A stretch of 64,000 bases of DNA, taken from an uncultured Porphyromonadaceae bacterium. GTDB taxonomy: Bacteria; Bacteroidota; Bacteroidia; Bacteroidales; Muribaculaceae. Every line of letters begins with the position of its first letter. Within the stretch, counting starts at the first letter, position 1. The stretch spans positions 1-64,000 of the forward strand of contig URII01000002.1 of the NCBI GenBank assembly GCA_900547825.1, written 5' to 3'. Of the stretch, positions 46,328 to 54,500 are shown piece by piece. The notes below the pieces were generated by a model. That model did no database searches, was not told the DNA's origin, and was given only the letters and a program-made list of their open reading frames with translations. Made by a program: the position numbers and the translations under genes.

Positions 46328-46819
46328 TTACCATGGGTGGGCGGTGATCAGGGCGTCGTGCCAGGTGGATGTGTCGAGCAGGCGGTCAAGGGCCTCGGCT
46401 GCCTGTGCCGACTCCGAGCACCAACGCCCAGCAAGTTCGGGATCGATCTCGGCATAGGCCCATTCAAGGGTCTTCATAACTATGAAGCGCTCCATAAGGC
46501 GCCGGGCCATACGCGCGCTCCCGTCGGCGGCCGGGACGGAACGCAAGGTTACGCTCAATATTCCCGCCTCACAGTCGCTGTCGTAATCGGCTATGTGGCG
46601 CGCCACGGCCATCACGAGCATGGTGAGCGCCCCGTCCATCACACGCCCTATGGCCTCGCTGCGGTCAGGGCCGAGTATCTCCTCACGGCGCGGGCCGGTG
46701 CCGAGAGCGCCTTGCAGCGCCGCAAGGGCATATACCTGTTCGAGCAGCCTGTTGGTATCCAAGATTATTTCGTGTTCCATACCTGTGTTGATTGCAGTGT
46801 GTTCCATATGGTTATACAT
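46328..46819 (-). CDS. Unknown helical protein of the phage-like cassette
   Basis: 163 residues, predicted all-helical (LLEQVYALAALQGAL, MARRLMERFIVMKTLEWAY), no membrane segment and no motif I recognise. Possible starts at 46819, 46807 (MEHTAIN) and 46780. Last of six co-oriented cassette genes, 21 bases after its neighbour. It could be a small virion, connector or packaging protein, or a later acquired function; the sequence does not decide. Confidence 0.6.
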   Translation of the reverse strand: MYNHMEHTAINTGMEHEIILDTNRLLEQVYALAALQGALGTGPRREEILGPDRSEAIGRVMDGALTMLVMAVARHIADYDSDCEAGILSVTLRSVPAADGSARMARRLMERFIVMKTLEWAYAEIDPELAGRWCSESAQAAEALDRLLDTSTWHDALITAHPW

Positions 46820-46840
46820 TATTATAATTATATTGAATGA

Positions 46841-47269
46841 TCATGATATTGGCTGAGGGTGTGAGCCCGACATGGGGCGCCGGCGGTGGCGTCGCTGACG
46901 GTTGACCATGTCACAAAGCAGCCTTTGGGCAGTGGCCTGTGCCATGAAAAAACGACTCGCGCGTCCCTCGGCAAGCACGGCGGTGAGGGCGTCGATGTCC
47001 GTAAGGCCCCGTGCGGTCACAAGGCGGTCCACCTTGGCGGCAAGTTCGGCCCACAGTGCTCCGCGGCGCCCGGAGCGGACGCGGTCGGGATAACGGTGCA
47101 GCTCACGGATTTTGCGCAGCGCATACGGGTGGGTCACATAGTAGGAACGGCACCCCGTAAACTCGGCCTCCCGCGCCACCTGCTCAAGATCAATCTGCCC
47201 CGGCCGCGCCATTATCTCCCGGCACCGCGCCATGAAATCGCGGTCACGCTCTTTTTTAAGCTCTAACAT
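46841..47269 (-). CDS. Unknown basic protein of the phage-like cassette
   Basis: 142 residues, helical and strongly basic, ending in an Arg-rich tail (NRQRRHRRRP). The conserved-looking centre is REAEFTGCRSYYVTHPYALRKIRELHR. It could bind nucleic acid (a small-terminase-like or capsid-associated role is conceivable), but no HTH is certain. It has its own promoter-like -7 box at 47300-47307. Confidence 0.6.
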   Translation of the reverse strand: MLELKKERDRDFMARCREIMARPGQIDLEQVAREAEFTGCRSYYVTHPYALRKIRELHRYPDRVRSGRRGALWAELAAKVDRLVTARGLTDIDALTAVLAEGRASRFFMAQATAQRLLCDMVNRQRRHRRRPMSGSHPQPIS

Positions 47270-47299
47270 ATCCTGATTATGTTGGTTTATTTACATTGG

Positions 47300-47307
47300 C
47301 AAATGTA
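47300..47307 (-). promoter_or_regulatory. -7 box (TACATTTG) before the last two cassette genes
   Basis: Minus-strand TAnnTTTG match, the same octamer as the Crp/Fnr promoter; start near 47294, leader about 25 bases. An inverted repeat CGCATGG/CCATGCG (47311-47317, 47334-47340) lies across the -33 region and could be an operator. Confidence 0.5.
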
Positions 47308-47359
47308 CCACGCATGGTGTGAATCACATATTCCCATGCGAGTTAACAAAATGTTAAAA

Positions 47360-48796
47360 TCAGGAATTACGAAGCTTTGCATCGCGTTCGGCCCGGAACG
47401 AGCCGAAAGTCTCGAATATGTCAAGGAGAGCTATGGTGGCATTCTCCACAAGGCTGTCGTTAAGGCCCTTGCCGTTGATACCGCCCGTGGTACGCCCGCT
47501 CAGAGCACTGCTCACGCCTGAAATCTGCTCGAAAAGTTTCATCTCGAGGCTCAGCAACGCATGCGCCCCCGCATCGCCGCCGGTGGTGTGCATCTGGGTG
47601 GGGAGTTCGTCACCGGTGGGAATATAGGGTATCACCCCGTTGCACCGGCTCCAGCGGTCGCCTACCTCGCGCCACGACATCTCGGGCAGCTTCTGATCCA
47701 CGGGAAACATCAGCACACCCTTGGCCGAATAACTCATTATATGGTCGATGAGGGTGATGAGACGGTTGACATGGCGCTGCTGATCGATCACATCCTCCAC
47801 AAAGGGGTGCACCTCGCCGTCGGTCATGGGATAGAGCTTTACGGCAAACGGATGCGAGCCGTGGGCGTAGGGGCTGAGGAAGGTGTGGAGCAGCGTGCCG
47901 TCGGGGGCAAACATGTAGCAACGCCACTCCACGGCCATGTCCGGACGCACGGCTATGGCGCCCTCACCTGTGCCGGCACGGCGGCTGTTGATACGCCCTA
48001 TGGCCGGCGCACTGTCCTCATCCACGACAAAGAACTCTCCGCGCAGAGTGTCGTGACAGCGCAGCACGGCACGGCTCTCAAGCGCCCACACCTCTATCAC
48101 ACGGCAGCGACCGGGTGCGGCAACGGTGAAATCGGCCTCCTCCGCATCGCCGGCGCCCACAGCCGCCGTGCCGGAGTCGATGGCCGAATATATGGCGGCT
48201 ATGCGGCCGGCAAGCCCCGGGCGCCGGCAGCCGAAACGCATCACGGCCTCGCGCAGGCTCATGTCATGAAGCATACCCACAAGCTCGATATCCCATCCGC
48301 GCGGGTCGGTGAAGCGGTTGACAAAGAACCGTTCGGGGCTTACATTGTCCACCCACACCCGGCAGCCGCCACGCCCCGCGCGGCGCTCACGCACAATACG
48401 CTGCACGGCGCAACCTGAAATGAGGAATTCCTCCATCATGCGGCTGTCCATCTCGTCAAGGCAGTTGGCCCGGGCCTCGGCACGGCATTTCGCGGCACTA
48501 TCCTTCTCCGAGGCCATGACATGGCGGTAGCGCCCCACAACGCTTTTCACCAGCTGGCGTATGAGATTGTTGGTCAGCGGCACCTTGCCGTTGAGCGAGG
48601 CATATTCGCCTTCGGTCATCACCGTGCCGTCGGGGGTTGTGACAGTGTCGCCCCACTGGCGTCCGTAAGTGAAATCCTTATACCGGCGCCGGCGCTGCCT
48701 CATGCCGGCACATCCGCACCATGCGCGCCGCGCTGCCGCAAACACCGCGGCGGCATTCCGGGCGGCGCGCGGCCCATCGTTACGTTCCATCTCCAT
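47360..48796 (-). CDS. Phage portal-like protein
   Basis: 478 residues, resembling P22/podovirus-type portal proteins: an Arg-rich start, then FTYGRQWGD and TEGEYASLNGKVPLTNNLIRQLVKSVVGRYR, a central HPFAVKLYPMTDGEVHPFVEDVIDQQRHVNRLITLIDHI helix-rich region and an SALSGRTTGGINGKG loop near the C-terminus. A portal is the dodecameric DNA gate of a capsid. It overlaps the connector gene by one base (TGATG). Strikingly GC-rich. No terminase lies in the window. Assignment from motif memory, not a search. Confidence 0.75.
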   Translation of the reverse strand: MEMERNDGPRAARNAAAVFAAARRAWCGCAGMRQRRRRYKDFTYGRQWGDTVTTPDGTVMTEGEYASLNGKVPLTNNLIRQLVKSVVGRYRHVMASEKDSAAKCRAEARANCLDEMDSRMMEEFLISGCAVQRIVRERRAGRGGCRVWVDNVSPERFFVNRFTDPRGWDIELVGMLHDMSLREAVMRFGCRRPGLAGRIAAIYSAIDSGTAAVGAGDAEEADFTVAAPGRCRVIEVWALESRAVLRCHDTLRGEFFVVDEDSAPAIGRINSRRAGTGEGAIAVRPDMAVEWRCYMFAPDGTLLHTFLSPYAHGSHPFAVKLYPMTDGEVHPFVEDVIDQQRHVNRLITLIDHIMSYSAKGVLMFPVDQKLPEMSWREVGDRWSRCNGVIPYIPTGDELPTQMHTTGGDAGAHALLSLEMKLFEQISGVSSALSGRTTGGINGKGLNDSLVENATIALLDIFETFGSFRAERDAKLRNS

Positions 48797-49350
48797 CAGT
48801 CAAAAATATCAGTGATACAATCAGCTATCAGCGGAATAGCCCGCTCGTCAAGTTCATAAACACCGGCCGGAGGCTCCATCACGGCCACAAGCCGCTCCAC
48901 ACGCGCCCCCTCAGGCGCCCACACCCGAAGCCTCCCCTCCTCGGCCACAGCCCAGGGGGAGCCGCTGCTTCCGCGCAGAAAGGGATTGGCCACATGGCGC
49001 AGGCGCCGCCGCGCCTCCCCGTCAGCGGCCGCAAGCGGTCGCACGGCGCGGTTCCAGCCCGAGAGCCTAACTTCCCGAACACAGCGGCAATCGGCCGGAA
49101 GGTCAATCACACCGCTGCCGCCGGCGCCGACATCCAAGGTGACGCGCTCGGTTATGTCACGGGCCACGGTGAGCGACGGATCCCCCTCGTCGAGCAGCGC
49201 GAGATAACGCGCACGGATCATCATTTCAAGCAGGCGGTCAATGTCGGTGCCGTCCTCACGCACCATATCCGCCTCCCCCTCAAGGGGCTCGAGCAGTGCA
49301 AGCAGCCTGCACCGCCCGAGCATCTCATCGGCTGTAAGCGTCAACTTCAT
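48796..49350 (-). CDS. Phage head-tail connector-like protein
   Basis: 184 residues: an N-terminal helical part (DRLLEMMIRARYLALLDEG), a beta part (ITERVTLDVG, GVIDLPADCRCVREVRLSGW) and a C-terminal helix near AIPLIADCITDIFD. This helix-beta-helix layout and its place between capsid and portal genes resemble connector or ring proteins of podoviruses and crAss-like phages. Its start overlaps the capsid stop by 4 bases and its end overlaps the portal by 1, so the three are translationally coupled. Confidence 0.55.
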   Translation of the reverse strand: MKLTLTADEMLGRCRLLALLEPLEGEADMVREDGTDIDRLLEMMIRARYLALLDEGDPSLTVARDITERVTLDVGAGGSGVIDLPADCRCVREVRLSGWNRAVRPLAAADGEARRRLRHVANPFLRGSSGSPWAVAEEGRLRVWAPEGARVERLVAVMEPPAGVYELDERAIPLIADCITDIFD

Positions 49351-50711
49351 GCGTTGCCGCCGGTTTTAGTAACCACCCTCATATGGCTCTGCGGATAGCG
49401 GAGCACCACACAGCTCGCCTCGGTCACCACCACCGCCTCGGTGTTGCGCTGGCCGCTCTTCTTGAGGTCAAGGCGCTCGGTGCGGAAAGGCACATGGCTG
49501 TACTTGGTGAGATATTCGGGATCCACGATAAGGCCGTCGTCGGCATGGCCGCACTGGTCCATAACCTCGGAGTGCACCACCAGCAGCACACCGAACTTGG
49601 AGCGCACCTCGCTGAAATCTATGCCCCAGCGCACATACCCCTCGGCAGCGCCCACAGTCTTGGCATAGTCGAGCTTGTTGAGCCTCTCTATCAGCCCCGA
49701 ACCGGCCACGAGCACCTTGCGTTTCGATCCGGCATGTCCGGTAAAGGCCGCGCGGGTGAGCTCCACAATAGTGTCGTGGGTAAGCTGCTCAGGCACAGCG
49801 AACGTGCGGTCGGTCTGGTTCCATATGCCGCCCGTAAGCATCACTTCCTCGCGGGTGCGGGGATTGACGAGGCGCATCTTCTCGCCGAACATGAAGTTCT
49901 TCTCCATGCCCATGCGCATGTCGATTATGGCCACTTCCTCCTCGTCGCTGAAAGTCCAGCCCACCTCCTTGTTGGCTATTTTCTGGAACGTGGACTGCTC
50001 CACCTGGGCCTTGAATATCTGGCAATAGTTGTCGGTTTTCACCGGAAGGGCCTGAAACTGCGCAGTCTGCACATCCAACTCGGCTGCCGCGCGGCCCATG
50101 CGTACCATCCGGGAACCCGCATCGGCCTCAACGTCGTCGTCCATACCTATCAGGATCACGCTCACAGTGCCGGACTCATCCTTGCCGGTGACATATCCCA
50201 CTACACCCTTGGTTCCGTCGGGCTTGGCCATGTCGGGAAACAGAATGGTTTCGGTGGCGTCGAATATATCGTCCACAGGCTTGATTTTCCACACATTGCG
50301 GCCACCCGACATCTCACTCGAGCCTGCATCGATGCCGCGCTGCATGGTAGTTTCAGTGGGGCGGGTATCCACCGAATAATATTCCACCACCATGGAGCCG
50401 CATTTGCGTGCCCCGGCCAGGCGCGTTATCTGGTCGATGGGGGTGGCCATGGGACGTATGCGGGTCACTCGGCGGTCGATCTCGGAGCGCAGCAAACCCG
50501 GCGCCACTTCCTCGGTTATGGAGGTAGTGAGCGGCCCTCCGCCCACATGCTTGCCCAAACCGGCCTGACCGGCCACCACCGTAACGGCGAGCTGCGCCAT
50601 TTCGGCGTTCCCCTCCACAAGCATCCACACCACCACGGCAACAGCGGCCAAAGCCATCACCACCATCCTGAACCCTTCACTCTTTACAACAGCAAAAATC
50701 TTTTTCATCAT
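49347..50711 (-). CDS. HK97-type major capsid-like protein with N-terminal membrane helix
   Basis: 454 residues. From about residue 38 it reads like the major capsid proteins of Bacteroidota podoviruses (SU10/DUF5309-like): GGPLTTSITEEVAPGLLRSEIDRRVTRIRPMATPIDQITR, later FMFGEKMR, LTGGIWNQ and AGSGLIERLN. Residues 1-37 add a basic start and a hydrophobic helix (VVMALAAVAVVVWML), not expected in a capsid subunit. The ATG at 50711 has an AT-rich host-style leader; the in-frame ATG at 50600 has GGAGGGG nine bases before it and would give a 417-residue normal capsid protein. Both starts are possible. Confidence 0.72.
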   Translation of the reverse strand: MMKKIFAVVKSEGFRMVVMALAAVAVVVWMLVEGNAEMAQLAVTVVAGQAGLGKHVGGGPLTTSITEEVAPGLLRSEIDRRVTRIRPMATPIDQITRLAGARKCGSMVVEYYSVDTRPTETTMQRGIDAGSSEMSGGRNVWKIKPVDDIFDATETILFPDMAKPDGTKGVVGYVTGKDESGTVSVILIGMDDDVEADAGSRMVRMGRAAAELDVQTAQFQALPVKTDNYCQIFKAQVEQSTFQKIANKEVGWTFSDEEEVAIIDMRMGMEKNFMFGEKMRLVNPRTREEVMLTGGIWNQTDRTFAVPEQLTHDTIVELTRAAFTGHAGSKRKVLVAGSGLIERLNKLDYAKTVGAAEGYVRWGIDFSEVRSKFGVLLVVHSEVMDQCGHADDGLIVDPEYLTKYSHVPFRTERLDLKKSGQRNTEAVVVTEASCVVLRYPQSHMRVVTKTGGNA

Positions 50712-50730
50712 AATTTTAAATCGAACTTTT

Positions 50731-50753
50731 CGGACTTAATCGGACATATCCGA
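50731..50753 (+). repeat. CGGACTT-type short repeat
   Basis: CGGACTTAAT-CGGACATATCCGA between the scaffold and capsid genes; member of the family at 51268-51305, 51356-51389 and 55720-55766. Confidence 0.5.
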
Positions 50754-50765
50754 CAAAGCCACATA

Positions 50766-50799
50766 ATTACTAATTCCTAAATTCTAATTTCTAATTAAT
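50766..50799 (-). repeat. AT-rich extragenic repeat (AATTAGGAATTAG type)
   Basis: CTAATTCCTAAATTCTAATTTCTAATTAATT read on plus; overlaps the last base pairs before the scaffold-like gene stop. Related to 34723-34746, 51246-51269 and 55976-55999. Confidence 0.5.
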
Positions 50800-51169
50800 T
50801 ATCCCACACACTCGGGCGCACATAGCGCAGAAACTCACCGTCGTAGTCGCCCCCCGAAGCCTCGGGAGCGTCATCGCCGGGAGCCTCCCATATGCCCGGC
50901 TCGGCCATGCGCCGCGCGGCCATCTCGTTGCGTCCCTGAAGGCGTCCGCGCTCCTCAGCCTGCGCCACCGCAGCCGCTACAGCTGCCTCCACGCGCCCGG
51001 CCACAGCCTCTTCCACCATGGCGCGCACAGCTTCGGCGTCAATTGCCGGATTAGTCGCCTGCAACGGCTCCGGAGCAGAAGCCTCATCCCCCGCTACCTG
51101 CGGCGCATCGTCGGCAGAAAGCACCTCTGCCGCAGCCTCAATAATCTCTACTTTTTCGTCCATAATCAT
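50795..51169 (-). CDS. Phage scaffold-like acidic helical protein
   Basis: 124 residues: an acidic, Ala/Pro-rich N-terminal part (about 1-45), a long Ala-rich amphipathic helix (about 45-88, AVRAMVEEAVAGRVEAAVA) and an acidic tail ending YVRPSVWDN. Acidic coiled-coil proteins immediately upstream of a major capsid gene are usually scaffolds that guide capsid assembly. First cassette gene, 83 bases before the capsid ATG. A second ATG two codons in is equally possible. Confidence 0.6.
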   Translation of the reverse strand: MIMDEKVEIIEAAAEVLSADDAPQVAGDEASAPEPLQATNPAIDAEAVRAMVEEAVAGRVEAAVAAAVAQAEERGRLQGRNEMAARRMAEPGIWEAPGDDAPEASGGDYDGEFLRYVRPSVWDN

Positions 51170-51196
51170 TGAATTGTTAAAGGATTAAACACACTG

Positions 51197-51204
51197 CAAA
51201 ATTA
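51197..51204 (-). promoter_or_regulatory. -7 box (TAATTTTG) of the capsid cassette
   Basis: Minus-strand TAnnTTTG match; start near 51191 and leader about 22 bases to the scaffold ATG. The -33 box is weak. Confidence 0.55.
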
Positions 51205-51245
51205 CCCCCGCCCCCTACCCCATTCCATGCGAAAACATCAGAATC

Positions 51246-51269
51246 AATGAGGAATTAGGAATTAGCAAT
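51246..51269 (+). repeat. 24-base repeat, left copy
   Basis: AATGAGGAATTAGGAATTAG then CAAT. Its inverted partner at 55976-55999 differs at one base. Together they bracket the frameshifted secreted-protein gene. Confidence 0.65.
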
Positions 51270-51305
51270 CGGACATTTCGGACTTAATCGGACTTAATCC
51301 GACAA
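51268..51305 (+). repeat. CGGACTT-type repeat array
   Basis: TCGGACATT-TCGGACTTAA-TCGGACTTAA-TCCGACAA; roughly 10-base units. Follows the 24-base repeat directly. Confidence 0.6.
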
Positions 51306-51355
51306 CGGGAATTAGCGGACACTTTGGCCAATTTGTACGCCGGCGGTGGGCTGAC

Positions 51356-51389
51356 GTCCGAAAAGTCCGAAAAGTCCGAAAAGTCCGAT
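51356..51389 (+). repeat. 9-base tandem repeat (GTCCGAAAA), reverse orientation of the CGGACTT family
   Basis: Three exact GTCCGAAAA units (51356-51382) and a fourth partial unit. Confidence 0.7.
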
Positions 51390-51464
51390 TGCGTACGTTC
51401 ATGCCCCGATTGCGTCCGCCCACGCCCACACTGTTAAACTTTCTTAACCAAGATTATTTTTTCA

Positions 51465-51494
51465 TTGTCAATTCCTACACTTTATTTAATTTTG
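51465..51494 (+). promoter_or_regulatory. Promoter (TTG-N19-TAATTTTG) of the 51588 gene
   Basis: -33 TTG at 51465-51467 and -7 TAATTTTG at 51487-51494. Start near 51500, leader about 88 bases. Confidence 0.65.
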
Positions 51495-51587
51495 CGCGAA
51501 TCACCATGAATCACTACGGATGCTCGTAAAATTCGCAAGATTCTCCTTGGAATTTATTTTATCTTAACACATAAACCAATTAACCAA

Positions 51588-54500
51588 ATGAAAAAACTAA
51601 TTTTGTACTTGGGCCTTCTGTGCGCTCTTTTCTCCGTGCCACAGGTAGCCTTAGGCCAACTTATGCTCCGATTCTACGAAGGATCAGGCGATTACAACTA
51701 CACCTCGCAAAACGGCGGCACATACACTTGGACCGGCGTAACCGCCAATGCGAACGAGCAATTCAAGATTGCCGACAGCAACTATAGTGAGGGCAATGAC
51801 TACGGCGGCGGTCTTAAAATCGAAAACCTTGACCAAGATTATACCCTTACAGCAAAGGGTAGCAATCTTACTCTCGGCTTTGCCATTACCTCCGACATGG
51901 TGATCACCTTCAACAAGGACACGGGAATCCTGAAAGTCACCAATGGTGGCGGCGGCAGCGAAACGTTTGAGCCGTACTATCTTGTAGGCGGCCACAACGG
52001 TTGGACAAACGGCTGCACAGATGCCTGGAAGTTCAGCACCACCGACGGGAAGGTCTACACACTCACCACCCCGTCAAATATAAACCTTGGCACCAAGATG
52101 TTGCTGACAAGCAACTCTGCATGGGAAAACAAATACGGATCCAACGCCGCAGTGACAACACTCGGCACTCCGATCACCATTGTTTCCAACGGCAGTGATA
52201 TCACCACCAACATAGCCATTCCCGCAGGAACAGAGGTTACACTCAACCTCTCCGAAAAGACCCTGCAGTTCGGCAATGAACCCGCAAAAGTTCCCGAAGA
52301 GCTGTTCTTCCGCTATAATCCCACCGGCGCCGCATCAGGCGAAGATGTATGGTCGTTCGGCCACACCATGGACAAATCAGGCGATAAATTCAAAGCCTCC
52401 GCCACTTTCACAGGCGAGGACGGTGGCCTGATATGCTTTGCTTCCAGACGCTACAACGGATGGACCGGAACCGACAACTACGGACCTCGTGGCGCATCTT
52501 CCAACCTGACCGTCAGTGAGGGCACTTACGAAATGGCTCTCGGCAACACAAACTCGTGGAAACTGCCCAAAGGCACATACAACTTTGTGTGTGATTTCAC
52601 CGATGCTGCCCATCCCACAGTTACTTTCACAAAAATAGGCGGCGATGATGAAAACATCCCCGCTGTGCTCTACTACCGCTATTCAAACAATGGAGGAAGC
52701 TGGATATACAGCCAGACTACAATAAAATCAGAGGACGGCAAATCGTTCACAGGCGGTCCTGTAACTTTCACCGGCACCACAGGCAACAACTACATATGCT
52801 TTGCCGACAAATCCGCTGCCGGATGGGGAGGGGATAACAACTATGGTCCCGATTCATCGACTGACCTCCCGGCTGAAGCCGGTGTGGCCTACAAGGTAGT
52901 GAAAGGCAACACCAAGTGCTGGAAACTTCCTGAGGGCACATACACCTTCAAGATAGATTACTCTGACTCCAGCAATCCTACTGTTACCTTCACATCCACT
53001 ACGACTAATGTACCCAGTCGCCTCTTCTTCCGCTACACCACATCTGAAAACAAAGCCACCGGTGCAGCCCACGAACTCTCATGGGTATACAGCAATCCCA
53101 CAACCAAGAACGGCTCCAAATTCAAAGGCTCCATATCGCTTGTGAAGGACAACGGCGGCGCAGTATGTTTCGCCACCCGCGAACGCGCAGGCTGGACCGG
53201 CGACTACAACTTCGGCCCGAAGGATGCCACAGCCAACATAGAAGGTACCTCGGGAAGCACCTCCGACATGGCTTTCGGCAACACTTATGCGTGGAACCTG
53301 ACCAAAGGCATATGGGAATTCGAGTGTGACTTTACCGATCCTGAAAATCCCACAGTGACATTTACCCGCACAGGTGATGCCACCGTCGACGACCATAACA
53401 ATTCGTCATGCACAGCTACCAAAGTGTTCATCGTAGGCACCGTGACCGCCGGCGGCTGGAACGCAGTGGCAGACAAAAACCAGATGATGCACATTGCCGG
53501 CCCGAACTACACTTTCACAGTGCCGGTAGACGCCACATGGACCTCGGGTACAGGCTTCAAGATTCTTGAAGGTTCGGATCTCAGCTCCGATCCCAAATAC
53601 GGCAACACCACTTCCATCACAGCCAACACACCCACCCGGCTCACTGCATCCAACGGCACAGGCGGCGATGCCTCGACAGCACGCAACGTACCGGCAGGAG
53701 CTACTGTGGACTACAACATCGACACCCACACCATCACCATTTCCTACTCTTCGAGCGGGCCGAACACCGACGTGGCTGACCTCTGGACAGTGACAGCATC
53801 ACCCTCCAGCCCGCAATTCTACCTCGTAGGCGACCACTTCAACAACTGGAAGCCAAATCCCGGCTACCGCATGACCGCCAGCGCTACCGGCGCCGCCAAC
53901 GAATATGAACTCACGCGCTTCACAGTGCAGGAGGGCACACGGTTCGCAATCCGCAAATATACCGGTGCCGGCTCATATGAGGAATGGGGCCTTTCAGCCG
54001 ATACCAATATTGACGGCAAGGGTGAAGTGCCCGTTGCCACACGCGGCGGCAAAGCCTATGTATGGAACAACGGTGTGACCATGATCTCGATCACCTACAA
54101 CGACAACACCAAGAAACTGACTGTGACACCCCACATCGACGTTCCCAACCAGGGTAATTTCGAAGGTGGTGTACATGGCGTGCCCTATGTGGCTTTTGTA
54201 GGAAACAACCTCGCGCAGTATCCCGGTAACACTACCACCGACGGAGCTTCAACCACCAACGGATGGCACAACGGATGGCAGGCTTACTCCACTCAGAACA
54301 AACGCTACATCCTCGACGGCGATCTGGCCGACGTAGGTGAGGACGGACAGGCTGTATACAATCTCATATGGCCCCCACGCTACCGCATAGACTTTGCTGA
54401 CAACAACAATACCAACACATGGACTTCCGATGGTATATCATTCACTCTTGACCCTGAAGTTACCAACAAGAAACTTACCAAAGAGGAAGCTCTCAACGAA

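Larger units (their letters stand above)
51170..51587. other. Repeat-rich 418-base gap between divergent genes
   Basis: Contains the cassette promoter (51197-51204), one copy of the 24-base inverted repeat, two CGGACTT arrays and the promoter of the plus-strand gene. No ORF supported. Confidence 0.6.

Noticed and set aside
47311..47340. TGTGAATCACA considered as a Crp-binding site
   Set aside because: The half-sites are one base apart instead of the six expected for Crp-type TGTGA-N6-TCACA sites.
49383..50780. 465-codon open frame opposite the capsid-like gene
   Set aside because: Same antisense-shadow pattern, with a His/Leu-rich low-information product and no promoter. The capsid frame has coherent motifs and overlaps with its neighbours.
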